Notes under the pieces: generated by a model | Databases searched by the model: none | Seen by the model: only the letters and a program-made list of their open reading frames with translations | Told to the model about the DNA's origin: nothing | Source of the DNA: Ramlibacter sp. Leaf400 | GTDB lineage: Bacteria > Pseudomonadota > Gammaproteobacteria > Burkholderiales > Burkholderiaceae_C | Reading direction: 5' to 3' | Length of the DNA stretch: 64,000 nt | Assembly: GCF_001424545.1 (NCBI RefSeq) | Contig: NZ_LMQL01000001.1 | Span: forward strand, 187,198 to 251,197 | Shown here: one piece after another, positions 34,932-43,195 of the stretch | How positions within the stretch are numbered: position 1 is the stretch's first letter | How the letters are laid out: the number at the start of each line of letters is the position of its first letter | Made by a program: the position numbers and the translations under genes

Positions 34932-36220
34932 CCATCCCGCTGTTGATCCTGTCCGGCAGTTTCCTGGGCCTGCTGGTGCTGGGCGTGCCGGTGGCTTTCG
35001 CCATCGGGCTGTCGGCCCTGGGCACGCTGCTCTACGAGGGGCTGCCGCTGGCGGTGGGCTTCCAGCAGATGACGTCGGGCATGAACGCGTTCTCGTTCCT
35101 GGCCATCCCCTTCTTCATCTTCGCCGGCGAGCTGATGCTGTACGGCGGCATCGCCGGCCGCATCGTCGACCTGGCCAAGAGCCTGGTGGGGCACGTGCGC
35201 GGCGGCCTGGGCATGTCCAACGTGGTGGCCTGCACGCTGTTCGGCGGCGTGTCGGGCTCGCCGGTCGCCGACGTCTCGGCCATGGGGGCGGTGATGATCC
35301 CCATGATGAAGAAGGAGGGCTACCACGCGGACTATGCGGTCAACGTGACGACCCATGCCTCGCTGGTCGGCGCGCTGATGCCCACCAGCCACAACATGAT
35401 CATCTACACGCTCGCGGCGGGCGGGAAAGTGTCGATCGCGGCGCTGATCCTCGCCGGCATCGTGCCCGCCGCGGTGCTCACCGCGTGCATGCTGCTGGCG
35501 GCCTACTGGGTGGCCGTGGCGCGCGGTTACCCGGCGGGCTCGTTCCCGGGCTGGGCGGCGGTGGGCCGCTCGCTGGTGGCCGCGCTGCCGGGACTGTTCG
35601 TCGTGGTGCTGATCCTGGCGGGCATCCTCTCGGGCGTGTTCACGGCCACCGAGTCGGCGGCGGTCGCCGTGCTCTACGCGCTGCTGCTGACGGCGGTGGT
35701 CTACCGCTCGCTCCGCCGCGAGCAGTTCGTCAAGGCCGCGGCCAAGGCCGTCAAGACCACCGGCGTGATCCTGCTGCTGATCGGCATCTCGGCCACCTTC
35801 GGCTACCTGATCTCGCTCTACGGCGTGGCGCAGCTCACGGGCCAGCTGGTGTCGTCCATCACCACCGAGCCCTGGCTGGTGTTCCTCCTGGTCAACATCA
35901 TCCTTTTCCTGCTGGGCACCTTCCTCGACATGGCGGCCACCATCCTGCTGTGCACGCCCATCTTTTTGCCGATCTGCATGCAGTACGGCATGAGCGAGGT
36001 GCAGTTCGGGATGGTCCTGCTGATCAACTGCGCGCTGGGCCTGAACACGCCACCCGTGGGCACCACGCAGTTCGTCGGCTGCGCCATCGGCGGGGTGTCG
36101 GTCGGGGAGGTCATGCGCACGATCTGGCCGTTCTACGGCGCGCTCATCGCGGCGCTGCTGGTGGTCACCTACGTGCCGGCGTTTTCGTTGTGGTTGCCCT
36201 CGGTGGTGCTGGGGCGGTGA
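34928..36220 (+). CDS. dctM: TRAP transporter large permease (DctM family)
   Basis: The 430-residue protein is the transport subunit of the TRAP system, with about 12 membrane segments. Features include the LGVPVAFAIGLSAL start, IPFFIFAGELMLYGGIAGRI, LFGGVSGSPVADVSAMGAVM and the C-terminal GMVLLINCALGLNTPPVGTT. It moves the ligand delivered by DctP across the inner membrane. It is the last gene of the operon. No aldarate dehydratase follows, so the later steps of uronate oxidation must be encoded elsewhere. Confidence 0.94.
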   Translation: MTIPLLILSGSFLGLLVLGVPVAFAIGLSALGTLLYEGLPLAVGFQQMTSGMNAFSFLAIPFFIFAGELMLYGGIAGRIVDLAKSLVGHVRGGLGMSNVVACTLFGGVSGSPVADVSAMGAVMIPMMKKEGYHADYAVNVTTHASLVGALMPTSHNMIIYTLAAGGKVSIAALILAGIVPAAVLTACMLLAAYWVAVARGYPAGSFPGWAAVGRSLVAALPGLFVVVLILAGILSGVFTATESAAVAVLYALLLTAVVYRSLRREQFVKAAAKAVKTTGVILLLIGISATFGYLISLYGVAQLTGQLVSSITTEPWLVFLLVNIILFLLGTFLDMAATILLCTPIFLPICMQYGMSEVQFGMVLLINCALGLNTPPVGTTQFVGCAIGGVSVGEVMRTIWPFYGALIAALLVVTYVPAFSLWLPSVVLGR

Positions 36221-36330
36221 GCCGGCACCGGCCGCAGCATTCGCGCTGGAGTCCGGCCCCACCCACGCGGCAATCCGTGCAAGGATCGGGCTGACGCGTG
36301 CAAGCAAGCGCGCTGCGGCCCCATCCTCCG

Positions 36331-37782
36331 ATGCCCTCCCTGCCCCTTCATCCATTCGCCGTCGAAGCCATGCGGGCGCATGGCCTGCTTCCCGAGTTCA
36401 GCCCGCAGGCGCTGCAGGAAGCCGCCGCTGCGCACGCGCCCCCGCAGGCGCAGCGCGGGGAGATCCGCGACCTGCGCCACCTGTGCTGGTTCTCCATCGA
36501 CAACGACGACACCCGCGACCTCGACCAGCTGAGCATGGTCGAGCCCGTCGAAGCAGGCGCGGTGCACCTGCGGGTCGCCGTGGCGGACGTGGACGCCCTG
36601 GTGCCGCCGGACGGGGCGGTGGACGCCCATGCCGGCACCAACACCACTTCGGTCTACACGGCGGCGGGCGTGTTCCCCATGCTGCCGGAGGTGCTGTCCA
36701 CCGACCGCAGCTCCTTGCACGAGGACCAGGAGCGGCTGGCGGTGGTGGTCGACATGCTGGTGCAGCCCGATGGCAGCGTGACCGCTTCCGAGCTGTACCG
36801 GGCCAGCGTCCTCAACCGCGCCAAGCTCAGCTACGACCAGGTGTCGCGCTGGCTGGAGGGTGATGCGAATTTGCTGCCGCAGCTCGCATCCGTTCCCGGC
36901 CTGGAGGAGCAACTGCGCGTTCACGATGCCGTGGCCACGCAGTTGCGGCAGTGGCGCCAGCGCCGCGGCGCGCTGAACGTGACCACCGTGTCAGCACGGC
37001 CCGTGTTCGAGGACGACCGGCTGGTCGACCTGCGGCCCGACGAGAGGAACCGGGCCAAGGACCTGATCGCCGACCTCATGATCGCGGCCAACGCCGCGAC
37101 GGCCCGATTCCTCGCCGAGCGGGGCTTTCCCTCGCTGCGCCGCTTCCTGCAATCGCCCCGGCGCTGGGACCGCATCGAGGCCCTGGCGGCCAGCCATGGC
37201 GTGACGCTGCCGACCGACCCGGACCCGGTGGCGCTCGACCGCTTCCTCGGCGAGCGGCGGCGGGCCGACCCGGCCGGCTTTGCCGACCTCTCGCTGCGCA
37301 TCGTGAAGATGCTCGGCCCCGGCTCCTATGTCGCGGCCGCCCCGGGGGACAGGGAACTCGGCCATTTCGGCCTGGCCGTGAGCGACTACGCGCATTCGAC
37401 GGCACCGAACCGGCGCTTCCCCGACCTGGTGACCCAGCGCCTGCTGAAGGCCGCGCTCGCCGAGGAGCAGCCTCCCTACGAGCTCGACGCGCTGGAGCAG
37501 ATCGCCCGCCATTGCACGCTGCAGGAGGACAACGCCGGCAAGGTCGAGCGGCAGGTGCTGAAGGCCGCCGCCGCCTGGCTGCTGCGGGACCGCATCGGCG
37601 AGGCCTTCGAGGCCATCGTCACCGGCGCGTCGCCCAAGGGAACCTACGTCCGCATCGCGCGCCCGCTGGTGGAAGGGCGCCTGGTCCGGGGGCACGAGGG
37701 CGCGGATGTCGGCGACGCGCTGCAGGTGCGGCTGGTGGCCCTCGATGCCGCGCAGGGCTTCATCGACTTCGAGCGGGCTTGA
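36331..37782 (+). CDS. RNB-domain ribonuclease (RNase II/R-like)
   Basis: The 483-residue protein contains an RNB catalytic domain, recognised by the acidic magnesium-binding segment SIDNDDTRDLDQLSMV and by STAPNRRFPDLVTQRLLKAA, the equivalent of the R-Y-x-D-L motif. It lacks the full cold-shock domains of RNase R, but a short S1-like C-terminus (VTGASPKGTYVRIARPLVEG) is present. It is expected to degrade RNA 3' to 5' in the cytoplasm. ATG 36331 is preferred; a GTG at 36298 would add 11 residues. It is independent of the uronate operon. Confidence 0.9.
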   Translation: MPSLPLHPFAVEAMRAHGLLPEFSPQALQEAAAAHAPPQAQRGEIRDLRHLCWFSIDNDDTRDLDQLSMVEPVEAGAVHLRVAVADVDALVPPDGAVDAHAGTNTTSVYTAAGVFPMLPEVLSTDRSSLHEDQERLAVVVDMLVQPDGSVTASELYRASVLNRAKLSYDQVSRWLEGDANLLPQLASVPGLEEQLRVHDAVATQLRQWRQRRGALNVTTVSARPVFEDDRLVDLRPDERNRAKDLIADLMIAANAATARFLAERGFPSLRRFLQSPRRWDRIEALAASHGVTLPTDPDPVALDRFLGERRRADPAGFADLSLRIVKMLGPGSYVAAAPGDRELGHFGLAVSDYAHSTAPNRRFPDLVTQRLLKAALAEEQPPYELDALEQIARHCTLQEDNAGKVERQVLKAAAAWLLRDRIGEAFEAIVTGASPKGTYVRIARPLVEGRLVRGHEGADVGDALQVRLVALDAAQGFIDFERA

Positions 37783-37834
37783 GGGCAGCGCGGCGTTGCT
37801 GTTCGAACCCAAGGCGCTTGCGCGGAAGCAGGGC

Positions 37835-37863
37835 TGGACAGCTATGCGCCCGAGGCGTATAGT
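37835..37863 (+). promoter_or_regulatory. Promoter and palindromic operator of the toxin-antitoxin operon
   Basis: The -35 TGGACA (37835-37840) and -10 TATAGT (37858-37863) are 17 bp apart. The near-perfect palindrome TATGCGCC-CGA-GGCGTATA (37843-37861, one mismatch) overlaps the -10, the usual place for an antitoxin operator. The -10 ends 6 nt before the GTG start of the toxin, so the mRNA may be leaderless. Confidence 0.7.
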
Positions 37864-37869
37864 GGGCGC

Positions 37870-38181
37870 GTGCTCACGGTCGTCGAGACTCTCCTTTTCC
37901 AGAAGCAATGGCCGCTTTACTGGACCGAGGAGGAGCGGGGCGAGTTTGCCGCTTACATTGCGGACCGTCCTGACGCCGGAGATGTGGTGCCTGGCTCTGG
38001 TGGCATTCGCAAGGTGCGTTGGAGTCGGGCGGGTTCTGGTAAGTCCGGTGGTGTGAGAGTGATCTATTACGTCCGAACCGCGCAGGAGGATCTCGTCCTC
38101 CTCACGCTGTATGCCAAGGCGAAGACGGACAACATCACTGGCGCGAAGTTGAAGGAGATCCGTCGTGCCCTCGAAGACTAA
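37870..38181 (+). CDS. RelE/HigB-type toxin of a type II toxin-antitoxin pair
   Basis: The 103-residue protein resembles RelE/ParE-superfamily mRNA interferases: TLLFQKQWPLYWTEEERGEF (helix 1), GDVVPGSGGIRKVRWSRAGS, then GKSGGVRVIYYVRTAQEDLV and LLTLYAKAKTDNITGAKLKE. The order toxin then antitoxin with a 17 bp overlap is typical of HigBA. The toxin probably cleaves mRNA on the ribosome. It starts at GTG 37870, just after a strong -10 sequence. Codon choice is a little less GC-biased than the neighbours, consistent with horizontal transfer. Confidence 0.88.
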   Translation: MLTVVETLLFQKQWPLYWTEEERGEFAAYIADRPDAGDVVPGSGGIRKVRWSRAGSGKSGGVRVIYYVRTAQEDLVLLTLYAKAKTDNITGAKLKEIRRALED

Positions 38182-38479
38182 GCCCCTTACGGAAGCGAAA
38201 CTGCGCGCGTATGAATCGAAGCGCGATTTGGCCGCCGAACTGCTCGAGTCGGTGCAGCAAATGAAAGCTGGAAAGACGCAGGTCGTGTCCTCACCGGCGG
38301 TCGAGGCTCGTGAGCGCACCGGACTGTCGCAATCTCAATTTGCCGTGCTTCTTGGAGTCTCCGTCCGCACACTGCAAGGCTGGGAGCAAGGGCGCAAGCA
38401 GCCGAGTGGTGCCGCCAGAACGCTCCTTACGATTGCGCGGACCAATCCGAAGGCACTGCTGGCTGTGGTCGATAAGTAG
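38165..38479 (+). CDS. HigA-like antitoxin with C-terminal XRE helix-turn-helix
   Basis: The 104-residue protein carries a helix-turn-helix RTGLSQSQFAVLLGVSVRTLQGWEQGRKQPS in its second half, of the kind found in HigA/MqsA-type antitoxins that also repress their promoter. The N-terminal half is a basic helix that would wrap the toxin. It starts at GTG 38165, inside the toxin gene, giving a 17 bp overlap. The likely operator is the palindrome around the -10 at 37843-37861. Confidence 0.88.
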   Translation: MPSKTKPLTEAKLRAYESKRDLAAELLESVQQMKAGKTQVVSSPAVEARERTGLSQSQFAVLLGVSVRTLQGWEQGRKQPSGAARTLLTIARTNPKALLAVVDK

Positions 38480-38559
38480 CCGGGGATCCCTTTTTTCCCC
38501 GATGGCTGCTATCCGCCGCAAGCCGACGCCGCGGGCAAGCCACTGCCCGGTACCGGCCC

Positions 38560-39861
38560 TCAGCCGCGAACGCGCGCCCCCGCGGGGATCGTCGGCGGCG
38601 CCGCGTTCAGCGTCTCGATGGCGAAGCCGGCGGCTGCCTTGTAGCGCGCCATGTAGGCCTCGCGCTCGGCGGCGGGGATGACCTTGTCAATGTCGTCGAA
38701 CACGCCGCCGCTGCGCTCGTCCACCAGGCCCAGCAGGCCGAAGGGGCCCGCGCCGCGGTTGCGCAGCACCAGGGCCGAGATGTCGGCGCACAGCTTGTCG
38801 TCGTAGCTGCGCAGGGCGGCCGGCTGGATGCCCTGGTCCACCAGGGCCGCGCCCAGCACGCGCGCGTCGACGATGGCCTGGCTGGCGCCGTTGGAGCCGA
38901 CCGGGTACATCACGTGGGCGGCGTCGCCCAGCAGCGCCACGCGGCCGTCCACCCACGTGGGCACCGGGTCGCGGTCGATCATCGGGTACTCGAACACTTC
39001 CGTCGCGCCGCGAAGCATGGCCGGGATGTCGATCCAGCCGAAGTCCCAGCCTTCGAAGTGGTGGATGAAGTCGGCCACGTCGACCCGCCGGTTCCAGTCG
39101 CCCTGGGTCCAGCCCTGGCTGTTGTCCACGGTGATCTCGGCGATCCAGTTGATGGTGGCCAGGCCGCTCGCGGGATCGGGCTTGGAGATGGGATAGAGCA
39201 CGACGCGGTGCTTGAGGCTGCCCAGGCCCACGAACGACGCACCGGTGCGGATCGGCACGCCGGATGTCGTGCCGCGCCACATGATCGCGCCGCCCCAGTG
39301 GATCGGCGGCTGGTTCGGGTGCATCTGCGCGCGCAGGGCCGAGTGCAGGCCGTCGGCGCCCACCAGGAGCGAGCCGCGGGCCTCGAGCCGGCGGCCGTCC
39401 CGCGTTTCGATCGAGGCCACCACGCCGTCGACTTCGTTTCGGTAGCCGGTGACGCGGTGCCCCAGGCGCAGCGTGTCCGGCCCCAGCCGGTCCAGCACGG
39501 TCTGGTACAGCAGCATCTGCAACCGGCCGCGGTGCACCGAGTACTGGGGCCAGTGGTAGCCGGCGACCAGGCCGCGGGGTTCGGCATAGATCTCCTTGCC
39601 GTTGCGGCCGACCAGGGCCCATTCGCGGGCCTGGATGCCGATGGTGTCGAGCACGCTGTCGGTGAGGCCCAGGTCGTACAGCTCGCGCACGGCGTTCGGC
39701 TGCAGGTTGATGCCGACGCCCAGCGGCTGCAGCTGCGGCACCGCCTCGAACACCAGGCAGGGGACGCCGATCTGGTGGAGCGTCAGGGCCAGGCTCAGCC
39801 CGCCGATGCCGCCGCCGGCGATCAGGACGGGAGCTTCCAGGGATTCGTGTGCATCGGCCAT
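38560..39861 (-). CDS. FAD-dependent monooxygenase (salicylate/PhzS-like aromatic hydroxylase)
   Basis: The 433-residue flavoprotein has the group A monooxygenase fingerprints: the dinucleotide-binding VLIAGGGIGGLSLALTLHQI, the DG motif region SLLVGADGLHSALRAQ and the GD motif VALLGDAAHVMYPVGSNGASQAIVDA. The C-terminus (PAAEREAYMARYKAAAGF) resembles the phenazine/salicylate-like subgroup. It should hydroxylate an aromatic acid using NAD(P)H and oxygen. ATG 39861 is chosen; codons further upstream are shadow. It is divergent from the crotonase gene, 161 bp away, and may be coregulated. Confidence 0.9.
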   Translation of the reverse strand: MADAHESLEAPVLIAGGGIGGLSLALTLHQIGVPCLVFEAVPQLQPLGVGINLQPNAVRELYDLGLTDSVLDTIGIQAREWALVGRNGKEIYAEPRGLVAGYHWPQYSVHRGRLQMLLYQTVLDRLGPDTLRLGHRVTGYRNEVDGVVASIETRDGRRLEARGSLLVGADGLHSALRAQMHPNQPPIHWGGAIMWRGTTSGVPIRTGASFVGLGSLKHRVVLYPISKPDPASGLATINWIAEITVDNSQGWTQGDWNRRVDVADFIHHFEGWDFGWIDIPAMLRGATEVFEYPMIDRDPVPTWVDGRVALLGDAAHVMYPVGSNGASQAIVDARVLGAALVDQGIQPAALRSYDDKLCADISALVLRNRGAGPFGLLGLVDERSGGVFDDIDKVIPAAEREAYMARYKAAAGFAIETLNAAPPTIPAGARVRG

Positions 39862-40022
39862 GGCGGCATTCTCCGCGCGGGCAAGCCGACCGTGGCCGCT
39901 ACATTTCTGGGGCTGAGCTGGGGGGCAAACCGCCTGCAGGTCTGCCGGGCCATTGGTTCCGCCGATAGCGGCATCGGCAATCCGTAGTGCCTCGTGCGGC
40001 GTGCCGTCGATACCATCCCGGC

Positions 40023-40847
40023 ATGAGTGCAGAGAGCGCAAGCAATGCAGCCGCGGTGGCGGGGACGACAGGGAAGATTGCCGTCGAGCGCGACGGCGCG
40101 ATCGCCACGCTCACCATCTCCAATCCCGGCAAGCGCAACTGCCTCACGGTGGCGATGTGGCAGTCGCTCCAGGACGCCTTTCGCGGGCTGTCCGGCGATG
40201 ACGAGCTGCGCTGCGTCGTGATCCGGGGAGGCTCCGGCGAGGGATTCGCGGCGGGCGCGGACATCGCGGAGTTCGACACCGTGCGGATGACGCGGGCCCA
40301 GGTGGAGAGCTTCCACGAGCAGGTCGTGTTCGGCGCGCTGTCCGCCATCGCCGAATGCCCGGTGCCGGTCGTGGCCCTCATCGAAGGCGCGTGCGTCGGC
40401 GGCGGGCTGGAGATCGCCTCGGTGTGCGACCTGCGCATCGCGGGGCGCAGCGCCCAGTTCGGCGTGCCGGTCAACATGCTCGGGTTCCCGCTCGCGCCTG
40501 CCGAGATGCAGTGGCTGTACCGGCTGGTGGGCCCCGCGGTGACGGCGGAACTGGTCTTCGAAGGGGCCATCCTCGGCGCCGACGAGGCCTTCACGAAAGG
40601 CCTGCTCACGCGGGTGGTCGACGACACCGCGGTGGCGGACGCGGCCTTCGCGTGCGCGCGGCGCATCGCCAGTGGCGCGCCGCTGGCGGCGCGGGCCAAC
40701 AAGCGCCAGCTTCGGCATCTCATGACGGGCGCATCGTTCACCCGCGAGGAGCGGCACGCGAGCTACGCCTTCGCCGACACCGAGGACTACAGGATCGGGG
40801 TGCAGGCTTTCCGGGACAAGAAGAAGCCCGTGTTCAAGGGCCGCTGA
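40023..40847 (+). CDS. Enoyl-CoA hydratase/isomerase family protein (crotonase)
   Basis: The 274-residue enzyme has the crotonase oxyanion-hole regions GFAAGADIAEFDTVRM and GACVGGGLEIASVCDLRIAG. Only one of the two usual catalytic glutamates is clear at the second site: FPLAPAEMQWLYRLVG keeps Glu where hydratases have it. A role in beta-oxidation of an acyl-CoA or in ring cleavage product metabolism is plausible. The start has no Shine-Dalgarno; TACCAT lies 6 nt upstream. The CoA-transferase gene follows after 33 bp, so the pair probably activates and processes one substrate. Confidence 0.9.
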   Translation: MSAESASNAAAVAGTTGKIAVERDGAIATLTISNPGKRNCLTVAMWQSLQDAFRGLSGDDELRCVVIRGGSGEGFAAGADIAEFDTVRMTRAQVESFHEQVVFGALSAIAECPVPVVALIEGACVGGGLEIASVCDLRIAGRSAQFGVPVNMLGFPLAPAEMQWLYRLVGPAVTAELVFEGAILGADEAFTKGLLTRVVDDTAVADAAFACARRIASGAPLAARANKRQLRHLMTGASFTREERHASYAFADTEDYRIGVQAFRDKKKPVFKGR

Positions 40848-40880
40848 CGCGGCATCCCGTCCCTCCTCCCGACTGTGCCC

Positions 40881-42092
40881 ATGACCCAACCTCTCCCCCT
40901 GGCCGGCATCAAGGTGCTGGACCTGTCCCGTGCGCTGTCCGGGCCCTTCTGCGCGATGATCCTGGGCGACCTCGGCGCCGAGGTCATCAAGGTCGAGCCC
41001 CTGCCCGGCGGCGACATGGTCCGCGAGTGGGGCCCCTTCGCCGGCGACACCAGCGTCTACTACCTCAGCGGCAACCGCAACAAGAAGAGCGTGGCCCTCA
41101 GCTTCCGCAATGCCGAAGGCATGCGGATCCTGCGCGAGATGGCCGGCAAGGTGGATGTCGTCGTGGAGAACTTCCGCCCCGGCGTCATGGACCAGATGGG
41201 GATGTCCCTTGCCGACCTGCATGCGGGCAATCCCGGCCTGATCGTGGCGAGCATCACGGGGTTCGGCAGCGTCGGGCCCAAGAGCAGCTGGCCCGGCTTC
41301 GACCAGGTGGCGCAGGGCTTCGCGGGCTTCATGAGCTTCACCGGGAATGCCGAGTCCGGCCCGCAGCGGGTCGGCGTCGCGATCGGGGACCTCACCTCGG
41401 GGATGTGGACCGCCATGGGCGTGCTGGCCGCCGTGATCCAGCGCCATGCGAGCGGCCGCGGCCAGCAGGTGGAGACGTCGCTGCTGGCCAGCCTCATGGG
41501 GCTGCTGAGCGTGCAGGGGCAGCGCTACCTGTCCCTCGGCGAGGTGGCGCGCCCCTCCGGCAACGTGCATCCGGTGATCGCCCCTTATGGCGTGTTCGAG
41601 GCCAAGGACGGCCCGCTGACCGTGGGCGCGGCCACCCAGGACCAGTGGGTCAAGCTCGCCCGGCTCGTCGGCCTGGAGCACCTGGCCTCCGATCCGCGGT
41701 TCCTCTCCAACGCCGACCGCGTGCAGCACCGCACCGAGCTCAAGGCGCTGCTCGAGGAGCGGCTGGGGCAGCGGGACCGCGCGTCCTGGACCACGGAGAT
41801 GGTGGGCATCGGCATCCCGGCGGGACCGATCAACGACATCGCCGACGCCTTCGCGGAGCCCCAGGTCGAGGCCCTCGGCCTGGTCGAGACGTTCGCCCAT
41901 CCCACGCTCGGCACCATGCGGCAGGTGGGCAATCCCGTGCGCATGGACGGCCTGCGGGACGGCAGCGTCCGCCTGCCACCGCCGCTGCTGGGGCAGCACA
42001 CGCAGGAGGTGCTGGCGGACTTCGGCTACTCGCCTGGCCAGATCCGGCAGTGGCTGGAGGCCGGCGTGGTGATGCAGCAGGACGGGCATTGA
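40881..42092 (+). CDS. Family III (CaiB/BaiF) CoA-transferase
   Basis: The 403-residue enzyme is a class III CoA-transferase that moves CoA from a donor thioester to a carboxylic acid. Typical segments are LAGIKVLDLSRALSGPFCAM, LGDLGAEVIKVEPLPGGDMV, YLSGNRNKKSVALSFRN and AIGDLTSGMWTAMGVLAAVI, whose Asp is the catalytic residue. ATG 40881 is preferred to a GTG two codons earlier. It is cotranscribed with the crotonase and followed 50 bp later by a LysR gene in the same direction. The acid substrate is unknown. Confidence 0.92.
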   Translation: MTQPLPLAGIKVLDLSRALSGPFCAMILGDLGAEVIKVEPLPGGDMVREWGPFAGDTSVYYLSGNRNKKSVALSFRNAEGMRILREMAGKVDVVVENFRPGVMDQMGMSLADLHAGNPGLIVASITGFGSVGPKSSWPGFDQVAQGFAGFMSFTGNAESGPQRVGVAIGDLTSGMWTAMGVLAAVIQRHASGRGQQVETSLLASLMGLLSVQGQRYLSLGEVARPSGNVHPVIAPYGVFEAKDGPLTVGAATQDQWVKLARLVGLEHLASDPRFLSNADRVQHRTELKALLEERLGQRDRASWTTEMVGIGIPAGPINDIADAFAEPQVEALGLVETFAHPTLGTMRQVGNPVRMDGLRDGSVRLPPPLLGQHTQEVLADFGYSPGQIRQWLEAGVVMQQDGH

Positions 42093-42142
42093 CCCCGCGC
42101 TAGCTCTTCGCGCCTCGCCCGGGATTGCAGAATCGGGCGCAC

Positions 42143-43081
42143 ATGGAACTCAGACAGCTCCGGTATTTCGTCGCCGTCGTGGAATGCGGCTCCCTTTCGC
42201 GCGCCTCGTCGCTGGTCCACATCGTGCAGCCGGCGCTGAGCCAGCAGATGGGCCAGCTCGAACAGGAGCTCGGGGTGCAGCTGCTCCACCGCAGCGTGCG
42301 CGGCGTCAAGCCGACCCTGGCCGGCCAGGCCCTGTACCGGCATGCCCAGCAGGTGCTGAAGCTGGCGGACCAGACGCGCGACGCCGTGCGCCATTCCACC
42401 GAGGAGGTGGGCGGCCCCGTGAAGCTGGGGTTGCCCAGCAGTCTGGCCCTCGCGCTGGTGGGGCCGCTCATCGCCGCGCTCGAGGACCGCTTTCCCCGGA
42501 TCGGCCTGGAGGTCTACGAAAGCCCGAGTTCCTACCTCGCGGCGCACCTCATCAACCAGCAGGTGGACCTCAGCATCCTGGTCGACGACATCACGCTCCC
42601 CGGCATCCATGCGGAGGCCCTGATGGAGGAGCGGCTCTACTTCGTGCAGCCGCGCACCAGTCCTGTCGTCGAGGCGGAGGAGGTCGAGCTTCCGATGCTG
42701 GCCGGCGTGCCCCTGATGCTGACCACGCACGCCACCACGCTGCGCCACATCGTCGACCGCGCGTTCGCCGAAGCCGGCGTGACCCCGGTGGTCAAGGCGC
42801 AGGCGAGCTCCATCCAGACGCTGCTGCTGATGGTCGCGCAGGGCGGCGCCGGCACGATCGTGCCCCGGTCCGCGCTGGCCTGGCATTCCGCGGCCGACCT
42901 GCTGCAGGTGAACCTCATCACCCCGCTGCTGGTGCGCCGCGCGACCCTGGCTTATTCGCGGCTCGGCTACCTGTCGCCGGCCGCGAGCTGTGTCCGGGAG
43001 GTGCTGCGCGAAGTGGTGGAGGCGGTGGTCGCATCCGACACCTGGTCCATCGCGTCAACCCCGGCCGTGCGGCGGCCATAG
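42143..43081 (+). CDS. LysR family transcriptional regulator
   Basis: The 312-residue protein has the N-terminal LysR domain (MELRQLRYFVAVVECGSLSR, then VQPALSQQMGQLEQELGVQL) and a ligand-binding domain resembling nitrogen-assimilation or aromatic-degradation regulators. It is placed between the CoA-transferase and a Bug receptor gene and could control both sides. CAGAAT lies 9 nt upstream of the ATG and there is no Shine-Dalgarno. The inducer is not predictable. Confidence 0.9.
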   Translation: MELRQLRYFVAVVECGSLSRASSLVHIVQPALSQQMGQLEQELGVQLLHRSVRGVKPTLAGQALYRHAQQVLKLADQTRDAVRHSTEEVGGPVKLGLPSSLALALVGPLIAALEDRFPRIGLEVYESPSSYLAAHLINQQVDLSILVDDITLPGIHAEALMEERLYFVQPRTSPVVEAEEVELPMLAGVPLMLTTHATTLRHIVDRAFAEAGVTPVVKAQASSIQTLLLMVAQGGAGTIVPRSALAWHSAADLLQVNLITPLLVRRATLAYSRLGYLSPAASCVREVLREVVEAVVASDTWSIASTPAVRRP

Positions 43082-43136
43082 CGGCCAGCAATACCCCTAG
43101 CGGCAATTCATAGTGGTGCGTGCCGGGGCGCCTCCC

Positions 43137-43195
43137 TATAGTGGGACGCCATGGGGTCATGCGACCCCGCACAAGGAATCGGAGACAAACCATGA
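43137..43195 (+). promoter_or_regulatory. Candidate -10 and 14-codon leader ORF before the Bug gene
   Basis: TATAGT (43137-43142) is a good -10 hexamer. An ATG 8 nt later (43151) opens a 14-residue frame, MGSCDPAQGIGDKP, that ends at TGA 43193-43195, overlapping the Bug start ATG 43192. The overlap would couple leader translation to the receptor gene. The leader ORF also contains the GGAGACA ribosome site used by the receptor. Confidence 0.45.

Noticed and set aside
39822..42089. A 755-codon minus-strand open frame antisense to crotonase and CoA-transferase
   Set aside because: Same shadow composition; the plus-strand genes have catalytic motifs and normal lengths.
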